A DNA stretch of 64,000 nt, taken from contig VZSE01004870.1 of the NCBI GenBank assembly GCA_013398275.1, forward strand, positions 186,001-250,000. Reading direction: 5' to 3'. Shown here piece by piece: positions 17,930-30,700 of the stretch (position 1 is its first letter; each line of letters starts with the position of its first letter). The translations under genes and the position numbers were made by a program. Under the pieces are notes generated by a model that made no database searches, had not been told where the DNA came from, and was given only the letters and a program-made list of their open reading frames with translations. Source of the DNA: Promerops cafer. Taxonomy: Eukaryota > Chordata > Aves > Passeriformes > Nectariniidae.

Positions 17930-18626
17930 TTATCATGGGGAGCTTAATGCAGGAACAAGGAATGGAGTCTGGGGTTAGGTCCACTGCTCCCTGTGTCCCC
18001 CGGTGCCGACTGGGAGTTGAGGCTGTGCAGTTGTCCCTGCCAAGAGCCGGGGACTCAGAGAGGATGTGTGAATGCAGGGAGGGGGCCAAGTGTCAGGCAC
18101 AGGAGTCTCTCCCCAAGTGAGATGCCACTGGCCACCTCCAGCAGGGCCTCGGAACCAGAGGGTGGAAGTCAGGGTGGTGAGAGGTGGCTGGCAGCCCCGT
18201 GTACTTGTTTTCCAGGGCGGAAGGCCAGGGGTTGCTCCCGTCTTCCCTTCCCCTCCTCCGGTGCTGCTGGCAGCAGGCTGAGTGCTCAGCTGACAGTCAC
18301 GGGGAAGGCATTAGCAAAGCAAAGGGGAGTTCCCTCTCCCCATTGCAGGGGAAGACGAGGTGCTTTACCCTGGCCCTCTCCTCGGGCAACCCTTCCCCAT
18401 GTACCCCCCACCAGCACCCACAGGAGAAGCTGGGCACAGCCTGAGGGTTCCCCCTCGTCCATACGCACAATGGGGGGGAAAACCAGCCCTGGGTTGAGCG
18501 CTTGCCCATCTCCATTAAATCCACCAGATCCTCCGGTGGCCAGCAACCGGTGTGCCTGTTCCCTGGCCTGTGTCCCCTGGTCCCTGCCCCAGCAACTGTG
18601 CACACCCGTGGCGGCCACAGGGGTGC
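17930..18626 (-). other. VAC14: VAC14 3' UTR (inferred)
   Basis: Non-coding DNA between the VAC14 stop and the probable poly(A) signal. Open frames on both strands are GC-driven and match nothing known. Confidence 0.55.
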
Positions 18627-18789
18627 TCAGAGGACCACCCGCCGGTCCAGCTGCTCTGCCCGCCCGGCTCGCTGGTGCCTTGCTTCCAGGTGCTTGTTTT
18701 GGACCTTCTCAAAGTGCTGCAGCAGCTCTGTGTAGTCGATGTTGGAGGCTGCTGCTCTCTTGAAGCTGGTGCTGGGCTTGGTGTTGTCC
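18627..18789 (-). CDS. VAC14: VAC14 last coding exon and stop
   Basis: Encodes a diverged linker ([16 protein letters not shown]) and then the conserved C-terminus [37 protein letters not shown] and TGA. Acceptor CTGCAG. Confidence 0.97.
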
Positions 18790-21700
18790 CTGCAGGGTGG
18801 GAAGAGAGAATGAGGGTGGGAAGGGGATGGGGATGTTTGATACTGTGAGCATTCAGCACTGGCAGCACCAAAAGCTTGTACTGAAGAAACTGAGCTCAGC
18901 AAATCCTAGTCATGCTGGTGCCTCATAAAATACCCCCAAAGACGTATTTTCTTCCTCCAAAGGTGTGAGACAGAACCCAAGTGGTCCTGGGACAAGGAGG
19001 GGACAAGGGACATCTGCATCTTGGCCCCACATGGGAGGCTTAATTCCTCTGATATGTACTTTCCTCTATCCCAACCCATTGCAGTCAAAAGCAGTCAAAA
19101 GCAGTGAGGTAAGGATGCCAGGGCCATGTGCCTCAGTTTCCATGTCTGCTTTTTTGAGTGAGCACAAAACATCCAGTGGCAGCAGGGACAGTCCCCAGGG
19201 ATGAGCACCTATGGCTGTGGCCTCCAAATGCAGGCTCCCTAGGGTTCCAGCCATGGATACTCATCCCTGTGCTGTCCCCACGCAAGGAAGGAGCAGACAC
19301 CAGCCATAGGATGCCCATGGGAAGATGGCAGGCAGCTCTGGTGGCCCTGGTATGTCCCTGGGGAGGGGGCAGCTGGGACTGGCCGGTTATGAAAGCCGGC
19401 TTCGGTGTTTGAAGGAATGTAGGTCAGAGTTAATCAGATGCTCAGGCCGTCTGACAGCCTGAAAAACCCCCACTGCCAGGGTTAGTGGGGAGAAAAAAGG
19501 AGGGGGAAGCACATGCAGCCCCCTCTCCACCCCCCCAATTAAAGATCAGTGCTGGGTTGTGGGTAGGAGCTCAGTGCCGGAGGCCATGAGGGATAAAAGC
19601 CATCCCAGGGAAGCAGTTAAAAGCCAAGAAGCGACAACAGCGGTAGGGGGTTAATTCAGAAACCTGCCCATCTTGGGAGCTCTTTTTGTTTCCAGGGCTG
19701 CGCCAAGGCAGAGCCAGCTTTATCATCAAGCCCCCCCACTACTCATTAGCCAAAGGCTGGAAAGCAAATCCCACTGGCAGCACCCCTGGGCAGGGAGCAC
19801 GAGGATCTCAGCTGGTCCCCACAGAGATGCCGCCCTTGCACATCTCACGGATCCCCCAAGGCCAGGAGTCGGAATGGAGCAGCCATCCGGAGCCATTAGC
19901 AGGGTGCCAGGCTCCTTTTGGGTGCTGTGAAGCCTGTCCAGGCTGCAGGGGGGATGCTCTGGGAGCCCCCCCCAGCTGCTGGAGTCTTTCTCCATAAGCC
20001 TCCTTCCCAGCTCTGCTCGTTTCCATAGCGACCCCACAAGTGAAATTTTCCATCCCGGATGCCAAATGCCTGTGGATGAGGCACAGCCCTCCCAGGGTTA
20101 CCAAATATAGACACAAAAAACCCCCCGAGCCAACACTCCTGGCCATGGGGACAAGGAGCAGCCATGGCCACAACGGAGCTGGGGAGTGAAAGCCAAAGCA
20201 CGGGGCTGAGCCCGGGGTCGGGGCTGAGCCTGGAATGGCAGGGATGCTCAGCTGTGGGGGAACAGCTGATCCAGCCCCGATGCCGACGCCGGTCCGTCCC
20301 CCAACACTTACGTGGTCTGCATGAGCTCTGGGTTGGGCACGCACTGGAGGCGATGGGAGAGGAGCTGGAAGGCGCTGCTCTGGGGCAGCAGCATCAGCAG
20401 GCCATAGAGAGCCTTGATCAGGTACGGGTTGTTTTTCACATCCAGCAGCTGCAGGCGCAGATCTGGAAGAGGACAGAAGAGGATGGGAAGACAGGGAAAA
20501 TGCATTTCATCCCCAGCTGCAATAGCAGGTTCCTCCCACCCCCTCTGATAGTCCTGGAGAGGCTCTAAGCCTCTGCCAGCCAACTCAAGGGGCACTTGAT
20601 GGCACCCTTCTCCCCTTTCATTAACCCATCCATCTTGGTGTCCCACGTTGCCTGGAAGTCCCTCTCTTTGACACAGCCCCTGGGGGCAACTGGCTCCCCA
20701 GTCTGCCTGCCACTCCTGGTACCACTCACTCCTGAGGCTATCCATGCTGTCTGCCTGTGAACTCACATGCAACATGGGATTGCTCCTCAGCATCTGCAGA
20801 TTTATCACAAATACCCACCCTGGAACATCACATCCAGAGGGCTGGGTGACACCCTCCTGGGGACTCTCTGGAGCAGAAGGAATGCCCTCCACTTGGTTCT
20901 AAGGGTTACATGTCCTGGGCCTCAATTCTGCTCAGCAGAGGCAAACCCACTCTCTGGCTCCATCCCTTGCACTGCTCATGGCAGAAGAGTCTTCTGGAAC
21001 CCTAAATACAACTGAAGGGGCAGTCCAGGAGATGGGGCAAGGTCTGTGTCTCAGCATCTCACCTCCTGGTTGTCACTTGTACCTCTGGTGTCTCCCAGGG
21101 AAGGGAGCCATCACCAGGGATGCCACTTTATGGGGGACACGTCTGTCCCCTACCCTGAGATGTGTGGACTAAGGTAAGTGGGCTGGGGAACCCTCAATGA
21201 ATGATTCTGGGGCATGCAAAACCACCACAGACACGTGGGTGCCTCACACACTGGGACAGTCATCATGGGGATATGGGATAGGGTCTACAGGAGGGAGCAT
21301 GACTGAGGGTCTCTACTGCCCAGCTGCTCTAAACCTCTTCCCTTAAATATTCCCCAATATCACCCTGGACCTATATAGGTGCCCCAAAAAGTCCTTTCCA
21401 GGACATTTCCCAACAACCTCAGTGCCCTGCTACACCTTCAATGAGAAGCCCAGGGGTAGCAAATTGACGTAATGAGAAATCCCCACACAGCCACAGGTCA
21501 GCCTGCCACATCCCCTGCCACCATCCCGGCTCCCAGTGTCACACCCCTGAGCCCCTGGTCAGGCACTGCTGCATTACCCAATGGGGGACCCACATTGCTG
21601 GATGCTGGAGAAAACAGCTAGTTTTTTAGAGTTTAACTCTTAATTTCTAGAAAAAGCCCCAAAACTTCTTTCTTGCTAAGGGCCCCAAGCAGCACCCACA

Positions 21701-24700
21701 ATGCCATCCTGTGCATCCGAGGGTGGCACAGAGGGTTCCCCCATCTGACACCCTCCTCGCGCACCCCTGGAGATGCTCAGTGTGATCCAGGCCCCCTCCA
21801 TCCCTTCCCCCATCCCTTTTGTTGGATGCCAGTGCCACTCGCTCCCTTAACCTATATCTGGGGGCAACGCTGCCCCCCCGTGCTGCCAGCGTGCCCTTTT
21901 CCCGGCGGGCAGCCCCAGCGCTGGGCAAACCTCCCGGCAAGAAGTCTCATAACTTCTGCTCTATTTATTCGTGCGGCGGCTGCCGCCTGCAATGGAGGCG
22001 CGGGGAGGGGGAGCACCGCGCGCCGCCCCTTCCCCACCCGGGGTTTCCTCCTTACATGTGAATATGGGGCACTCGATGAGCTGCACCAGCTTGTCCACCT
22101 CGGTCAGGAAATCCACGGTGACCTCCAGATCCCCGCTGGATGTGGCTGTTAAGGATGTTACCTTGGAAAAAGGTGGCCGGGCAGCAGCAGATGGCTCACG
22201 AGGGTGATGCCTGGCGCGGACCACGGCTTTGCCAAAGCCTCCCTGCATCCTCAGCTCCCGAGGGATGTGAGCAGGCAGAGAATAGGCAGGGTTTGCACGC
22301 AGGCAGGGCTGAAAGGTCTGCAGGGTGGCCAAGGGATATGGAGGGAGACAGATGAGCAGGCAGGTATAGGGGAAGAGGCAGGCTGCCCAAAAAGCTGAGA
22401 GCAGGCAGGATCAGTGTTCAAGGGAGGATGCTTGCTTTTACCCTCCCGGCCCACGGGGATGGTGCATCTCCCAGAAGGAATGCCAGTGTGCACTGGGAAG
22501 GGAAGTTGAGCATGTTATTGAGCTTCTTCGTTTGGAAAACTACTCAGAGAGGCTTGGGGTTTGCTGGCACATGAAAATAATCATTCTGCTGCAGGCAGAT
22601 GGTGAGCTCACCGGGGATTGTGCCATGCTGGGCACTGCCTGCCCCTCACCAGGCCAGGAGGCCAAAGCCTTCATCTTCCTGGGAGGAAGAGGATGTTGAG
22701 GAGCCTCCCCTCCTGGGCAGGGGAAGGTCAAGGCTCAGTCAGTGCACGCCTTCCTCTCTTTTCACCACAAAAAGAAGGGATGACACCAGGGGAAGGGAGC
22801 TGGCACGTACCCAGCACAGGCTGCCCTGCCCCAGTAATGATGGGCTGCAGGCAGGAGGCTGGGCTGGCCTGCAGGGTGACCTCGGTTGCCACAGAGGGAC
22901 TAAGGGCCAGCTCAGGTCCCACCCTGGCAGAAAATCCCCAAAGGATACAATTTCTGGATGAGGTCGTAGGCATGCTTATAGTTCTGGGTAAGGAAGCAGA
23001 GGGACACGGTCGTCACAGGGTTGTGACACCAGGACCGGTACAGGCAGCAGAAGAGGTTACGGCTTTCCTGGGGAAAAAGAACCATCGGGGTTTGGTCACC
23101 ACTGGGAGCACTGGGACATGGCATGGAGAGCCCCAGGTACCCAACACTAACCCACAAGGCTGGCAAGTGCCACCAAGACACAAAGGGATGTTTCTGGACC
23201 CACCAAGTCCACCTGGCACTGGCATGAGCCTCAGCCTGAGGAGAGGGAGACAAAGTGGGCTTTGGGGTGACAGCATGACAAAGTGGCCCTCAGGGCTGCT
23301 GCATCCACCATAGGATGAGGGGCTGGAGGACAATGCTGTCCCACCCAAGGGGACACCCCTGCATCACTGGTTTTCAGCAGAAGAAGGAGGAGGAGAAATC
23401 TTCCTCCTCTCCTTCCTTGGATGTCAGTGGTGCTGGTGGCAGCTGCTCAGCAAATCCTGTGGGCATGTTCCTGGGAGGGACAGTTGAGGGACTGCAGAAC
23501 TCTCCTCCTGCTGTCACCTGTCCCACGGCCCATATGGGGGCAGATGGAGGGAGGCAGCAGCTGCTTGAGGGCTCAGTAAGCCCATTCCCATTACAGGGAG
23601 AAAAGCAAGAGATGGGCAGAGTTGGGCATATCCTCCAAGCCCATCTTCAGGTCCTAAAGGGTAGATGAATAGAGAAGCTGCCCAAACTCCAACGCTGGGA
23701 CCTACCAGGCAGGGACTGAGCAGCAAGACACACTCCCAGGTGGCTGCCAGGTCCCCACCTCCCCTCCAGCTGCTAAGCCTGCTTCTGCTGCCCATACCGG
23801 GGTCTTCAGGTCCTTCAGTTGGTTTCTCAGCTGGAAGAGCTCGGAGGATGTCAGCAGGATGGTATTGAGGGTGTGGACCATGGTAGAGGCGAATTTGAGG
23901 TCCTCCTCCCTAAGCAGTATGTCTGCCATGGAGTGAAAGATGTTCTCTGCATTCAGAAGTAGACAAAGCTGCCTGTGTATCACAGAGGAGACAAACCAGG
24001 GGGGAAGGATGGTTAATGAGCACAATCAAGACTTTGATGTGAGTCCACTTCTCCAAAGAGGACCAGGGAGGAGATCTGGGTGCATCAGAGGTTGGGTGAG
24101 TGTGGTGGCACCAGAAGGGAGATGCTGTGGGGCAATACCAGGCTCTGCATTTGGAGGATGCAGTTATTCACACCAGGACAAGAACAAAAAGCCATAGGTG
24201 GGCTAAGACATGCCCCTGGTCATATTGCTTTGAGACCTTGCTGGCACCCACTACTATGGCTCATGCCACCTCAAGCCTTCCCATGACTTCCCTAAGGAGG
24301 TTTCAGTGTCACTTTCCAGCCTGACCAATGTAGTGAGTGTGCAGCAGCACCATTGCAGATGGCATGTGATGGCCCAGTCAGACCAGTATCCCACTGACAC
24401 TGGGGAACATCCCAGTGAGTGCAGCCACTGGGGCAAAGCAATTCCTCCTGGCACTGTGCAGCCTGGCAGCCCTGGAGCCAGAGGCTGCTCTTTGAACTCC
24501 TCCATGCTCCAGCTGCCATGAGATCCGGTGCTGAGTGGCTCTGGAGATCCAGCTGGTGAAGCTGGAAGACGTCTCTGTTCCACTGGATATCCTGCCAGCA
24601 GTGCTTTCCCAAAAACACTGTAACCGGCACTGCGGCCCACGCTGATATGCCTGGCTGGGTCACAGCAGGAATGTCCTGCTTAACAAACCTTGAGGCATTC

Positions 24701-27700
24701 CCAAGATTTTCAACATTTTTTAGTCCAGAAAAAAAAAAAAAAAAATCAAATTTTTTTTTCTCCCACATTTGTTTGGATTTGGGGATTTCCTGTTTTTCTC
24801 TAGGCCCTTGCCTTCCTGGGCAGTTTGTCTGAGGACCCTGAAATGCTGCCCAGCACCATTTCAGATCCCCAGTGTGGGGATTGGAGAGACACAGAGAAGC
24901 CCACCTGGCTCCCCAGCACCCCAGCTTCTCCTGGAACAGGGATGCTCCCTGACTCACCACATTTCCCCATGAGCTGATAGGGAACCTTGGCACCAAGGCA
25001 TCCCGCAGAGCAACTCTGCCTTCCCCCAGCTCCTACCAAACACAGTTCTTCACCAGATAATTTTAGCTGGATTCAGATGTCCCCCTGGAGGCATCTCTGA
25101 GAGGATTAAGAGGCAAAACAAGGGGCAACTGCTTGGGCTGCTGGGTGGGAGGTGTTCACTAGCTGCCTGGATTGGCCAAGAGCTAGGAGGTACACCTGAA
25201 CCTCCCCTGCCTGAAAGTCACATTTTCACCTCCTGGAGTGAGGAGGAGGAAGGATGTGAGTTTCCAGCCCCTGTTCCTGTGAGGACAAACCAGAAGAAGA
25301 CTATTTGGCTATAGCTAGACTCCAAAGACCATATCCTAAAGCCTGGTGGTTTAGAGACGCAGGAGGAGAATGAAGAAACAGATCTTCCCTCCTCAACATG
25401 CAGAGGAAGAAACCCCCCATCTTCCTCCCACCTCTTCGTCCTGCCAAATAATCCCTTCCCTCCTCACCCAGCCCTGGCTGCTCTCCATCAGCAGCTCCCG
25501 CATCCCGCGTGGCTGCCGCCGGACAATGAGATGCTCTGTGCGGGATTTTATGTAACCCAACCCAGCGATCGCCCTGGACCCCGCTAAAATGGAACGGGCT
25601 GTGATAAATAAGCTCATTTATCCCAATTATTCTTACGTAACCGGCTGCATTCATGGGGATGAAAACGCTTCCCTGATTTCTTGCCGCTTGGACACAGGCT
25701 GGCTGGAGGAGGGAGAGCGGTGGGAAAGTGAAGCATGGAGGGAGGAAAGGGGAAGGCAGAGGCTTTTAGTCCAGCCTGATGGAGCCAAAAGCAAATCAAC
25801 AGCTCAGCGTTGCAGGCAGGATCCAGTCACTGACAGTGGCAGCAAAGCAAGCCCAGCCTGGGCAGGACCAAGCCCAGCCCAGGAGTAAGGTGCTATGCTA
25901 CCTTACTATGCTACCCTTCTCCAGCAAGGGGGATAACTGCATGCCCCATCCTTGCCAAGCTTCCTCCAGCAGCCATGCTGGGCACTTGAACCATGAAGTG
26001 GGATGGTTTAATGTGCCCAAAGAAGGGATGGGTTCTCCAGGGACAAACACTGGCATAGTTTCAGTCTCAACAGTGACGTGGTTGGTGTGCCAGTACAGCT
26101 GGGACTGGCTGCAATGCTCATGGCTGGTGGGGAGCCGGTGTTTTACACCTTCCAGGCAAGAAGATTATAGCAAGAGCTTAAACAAGAAGAACAGTGCCAG
26201 GGAGCACTGAGGGCAATTCAGCAACCTTCAAAGCTCCCCCATGACAAAAAGGATGCCTTTCAGGTTCCCCCTCCGCTGGTCCTCCACAGAAAAGGAAGGC
26301 TCTCGCTTTCCATAAATAGGAGCTCTGCCATTTGGCTGGTGAACGCCGTGCTCGCAGTGAGCAGGGGGCTAAATGTGAGCTGTTTTCTAATTTCAGGCCT
26401 GGTTTTGATTAGTGGGGAAGGGTTGGGATTCTCCCCCCTCCTTTCAGTGGCATTGGGGAACTGGAAACTGTCGGGGTGTTAGACAAGGAGCTGTGTGAAG
26501 ACCGTCCCTCTGCTTCAAAGCCATGTCACCTCACAGGGATGCTGTCCCACTTGGGCACCGGCCCCTCCAGCTGTGCCCAGTTTCTCTGGGATCCACCAGC
26601 AGAATGAGTTTGCCAGTGCATAGCATCCTCCTATGGCACTGGCAGAGACCTCAAACTCTGAATGAATCCTCTTGGTCGGTATATCCCAAAAGCAGTCCCC
26701 AAAGGAGGGGACAACTGGCTGGTCCTGCAGCTGCTGGCCTCTTTGACAGCAGCCAGCAGCTGAGCCCAACTGCCAGCACCAGGCGGCTGCTGGTGGGATG
26801 GGAGGGTCCCCAGGAGCCCATTCCCTGGGAGGCTTTGATGGCATGAGGGGAATGCCAAGCTGGCTGGGAGGAGGCAGGGAAAGGGGCTGAACAGAGGACA
26901 GGTGTCTTCAACTGAGATGCCACTGGAGTGGCTGTGGAAGGGGACAGGGCAGAGGGGACAGAGAGTGGGAGCAATACCCCTTATATGTACACACCATAAA
27001 TATATCCTGGATATATACATCCCATAAATATGTGTGTATATATATATACACACACACCCCTTAAATATATATATCTCCCCATACATACGTGATGTGATGA
27101 CGAAAGGAACTGGCTAATCCCCTGAAGCATCATTCCAGCAAGATGCCTCTCCCTGGAGTTCTCCCTGCATCCCTGTGGGTGATGTGCATCCCCTTGCCCA
27201 TGGGGACCCAGAGAGTCCCCATAGATCTCCTGGCATGCAGGAAGAGGGCAAGAATTGTCCCCAGGGAGCTGCAGAGCATCGTGGCACACATTGGTTATGT
27301 TACGCAGCTAGCAGTGCAGGCACATGGCGATAATGAAATGTGGTACTCAGGCCATTAAAATGTAGCTCCTTAAATTAAAAGGGTTATTCAAGCCTTTCTG
27401 ATGGAGCCAAGGAATGGGGCTGCAGGCAGATGGGAGGCAGCATGCACCTGCAGTGTGATGATGGGGGACACCTCGAGCCACTGTGGGGCTCCCAAAGGAC
27501 CCAGCAGGTCACCTCTAGCTCCTGCTGCAGTCACAGGACCTTGCCTGTCCCCCTGCCTAGAGGACTCCTTGACAACACGAGGCTGGCCAAAGGAAGAGCC
27601 ACAGAGGTCACCACAAGCTTTGCGTGGCCATGTCACCCTAGGGTCCTCCTGTGTCTCTGATGTAGCAGCCACCAAATTGCCAGCACAGCAATGTCAATCA

Positions 27701-30700
27701 CAATGAACTCTCATCACGCAAATGCTCGGTGGGGTGGGATGAGATATGGGAACAAGTGGAACAGGGATTGTACAGGGGCAGGGAGCTGCTGCAGGGCAGC
27801 GCGCTGGAGCCCAGAGGATGTTGGCGAGATGGGGTGGCTTTAGAGCCACATCTCCAATTAAGGACAAGCCCCGGCATCCCTCCCAGCCCTCTTGCTTTGA
27901 CAACTCGATGCCTGGAAACCGGCTAATCTAAACATCATCATTTCAGGGAGCTGTCAGAGTTCTCATCCTTCCCACTTATCCCTTTAACCACTTCAGCCCC
28001 GTCCCCTGCCCTGAGGCACCAAGCAGGAACTGGGTGGCAGAGGCTCAGGCCAGACCAGTGAACATTCGTTTTCCCCTAAAATCTAAAATAAGTAAGATGA
28101 GATCCAGTCTCACTGCAGAACCATCTCCTCCTCTGGGATCTGTGGGGTGCCTGGGGGGAAACACTGGTCCCGTCCCATTGCCTGGCCATGCTGAGCACCA
28201 TCCCGCTGTGTTCAATTAAGCAGGTGCTTCTTCATTAAGCACCAGTGATTTGCTTTATTAGCTTTGGGCTAATAGACATGGGGCCCCAGCGGGGAGAGGA
28301 TCATGTCTCGTCCCACTTCCAGCAACTGGGACAGAGCCTGAGCTGTGGAAGGAGCTAGCTGAGGCCTGGGAGGGATGCTCTGAGGGGTTCTGCTCCACTT
28401 TTCTGCTCATGGGTCTCAAAACAACTTCCACAGCTATGAGGAGGGCAGAGCCCCTCCATACTTCCTCTCAACCCTGCTCTTCCTCTGCTCCCTTCCTCTC
28501 TCCTCCCAAAGGCTTTTCCCCACCCTTCCTCCACACCCCAGGCTCCCCAGCAGATGCCCTGGCTTAACCCACCTAACCAGGAAATCCACAGCCTCTGTGA
28601 TACCCACTGCCGCTCCCCATTCCCCTGAAATTCTCCTGCCAGCAAAAGCAGCATCCCCAGCCTGGCCCAGCAGCTGGGATCCTTTAGGAATTTGCAGAGG
28701 AAGCATAGATAAAATTAGGATGGGAAACGGAGAAGGAGAAAAGAGCAAGTGAGGAAGGCAGGAGGATGTCATTGTCCCATCCTTTCCCTCCATATCAGAA
28801 AAGAAAATCCCAGTCCTCCATTTTAATCCCCCCCTTTCCTGAATCCAGGCTCCAGAGCTGCTCCTCCGGGCAAGGGAAACCATGGCAACCCCAGCAGCTC
28901 CTGCTTTACAAAATTCATAGCATTTTATGTAAGGGATTTTGAAGGGTTTGTGAGGTTTAGGATCAGGGGAGCTCCTTCTGCAGGAGGCAGGTCTGGGGAG
29001 GAGAAGGACCCTCATGAGCTTTGGTTTCTTGGAATGGCTATCAAGCTCCCCAGGGAAACTCAGTGAAAGCTGCAGACCAGAGATGTGCATACCCTGGGAG
29101 GAGATGTGTGGATCTGGGAAGGAGAGGAAGGGACCTTAAAAAGAGATGTGTAGATCTCGGAAAGCCGGAGGAGACAAGCCCTGCAATGCCTTCACTTGAA
29201 AAGGGAAAGGTGCAGAGTGTTTCACTGCAAACAAGAAAACCCTCCCACGGAGTGTCTGCTTGGCAGCAGCCGGCAGTGTGACAACTGCCGAAGGAGCCGC
29301 GGTGCCAGCTCAGCGCTGGGCTGTGGCTGCCTCAGCGTAAGGCACTCCCCAGGGATCCCTGGGGATCCCCAGAGCAACCAAGATGGATGCCTGGGAGGAA
29401 CGCAGCACAAATGTACATTAGTATTTCAGGCCAGCTTCAACTGGGGAAACAGCATCTTGATCCTGCAGAGCCTCAGCCCGTGGGTTCTGCTCCTCCTGTT
29501 GCTCCCCCTGGACATCAGGCCACCGGGAGGTCCCTGTACTGGCTGGCAGGATGGCTGCCCCGCTGCCCACTAAAGCTGATAGTCCAGCCTGAAGCTGGGC
29601 ACATCCACCTTGACTCGTGATGAACCCAGCCTTGTTCTCACCTTGGACATGGCTGGAGAACAGTGCCCTTCAACGAGATCACTTTGAGCTCTCCAAGCAG
29701 ATATCCAACACCTCTGGACATTTTTATGATCAGTGAGATACCTGCAGCTCTGTACCAAACAGGAGAGGGAAACAGGGCTGCAGCAAGGAGAAAGAAGAGT
29801 AATACCCTTTGGAATGGGCCAGAAGCTAAAAGACAACTGAAGTTGGAAACCTGATGGTCCACTCAGCCCAGCTGCCCCAAAAGGTATGGACCAACCTTCA
29901 GCATAATACAGATGAATGTGACAGCTCCTCCAAGGTGAAGCCCACTAGACAGACAACCAGCACCAGTCTCCAGCTGCTCAAGCTGGTGTGTGCCTGGAAT
30001 TTCCTTGAGGAAACTTTATAGTGACTTATGGATAAAGCTATCCTGCCCATAGAATTCTGGAATGGTTTGGCTTGGAAGGGACCTTAAAAATTATCTCGTC
30101 CCAGCCCCCCTACCATGGGCAGGGACACTTTTCACTAGACCAGATTGCTCCAAGCCCCATCCAACCTGGCCTTGAACACCTGCACTGATGAGTCACTGAT
30201 GACCTGCAAAGCTTACAAAATCCTGTAGGAACATCTGAGCATCTACAAAAGGCTCACCTGGAAAACAGGCAAACCTCCCCTTCCAAACCCTCCAGGAAAG
30301 CAAAAAATTATCTCCCCAAAGAACTTCATTTCCAACTTTTAAACTTGCCAGTGACTTGACGGCAAAATGGATGGCAAATGGAAGTCCTGCCCTGGGCTTC
30401 TGGGGCTTCAAGCCCCAGGCAGGAGGCACCAGCAGCAGTATTAGAGCACGTGCCTGGCTCCAGCCACCGCTCCAGTTGAAAGGAACAACTCATTTTCAAC
30501 TGAGCCCTCCAGAACCTGCTCCCAGAGGGGCACTTACACCGGGCACTGATGTTTTCAGGCAAGCTCTGTTTGGAAGGGGAGGAAGGGTAGGGGCTGGCTT
30601 GGGAGTGGGGGAGAACTGTACACCAGCAGCAGATCCTTCCTTCGAGACGTCCGCTTCCCTTTCAGGCTGACAGCTGTGGCCTAATTTTCAAGAAAACTGA

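Noticed and set aside
17993..18763. 256-codon plus-strand frame
   Set aside because: It overlaps the VAC14 3' UTR and the last VAC14 exon in antisense. It is GC-rich with no recognised family.
24730..24763. A-run as a possible processed retrocopy tail
   Set aside because: No cDNA-like or LINE sequence precedes it on either strand; treated as a homopolymer.
30051..30190. CR1-derived sequence as a possible gene fragment or tRNA-derived SINE
   Set aside because: The block order matches the CR1 3' region. No tRNA-like A and B boxes are seen.
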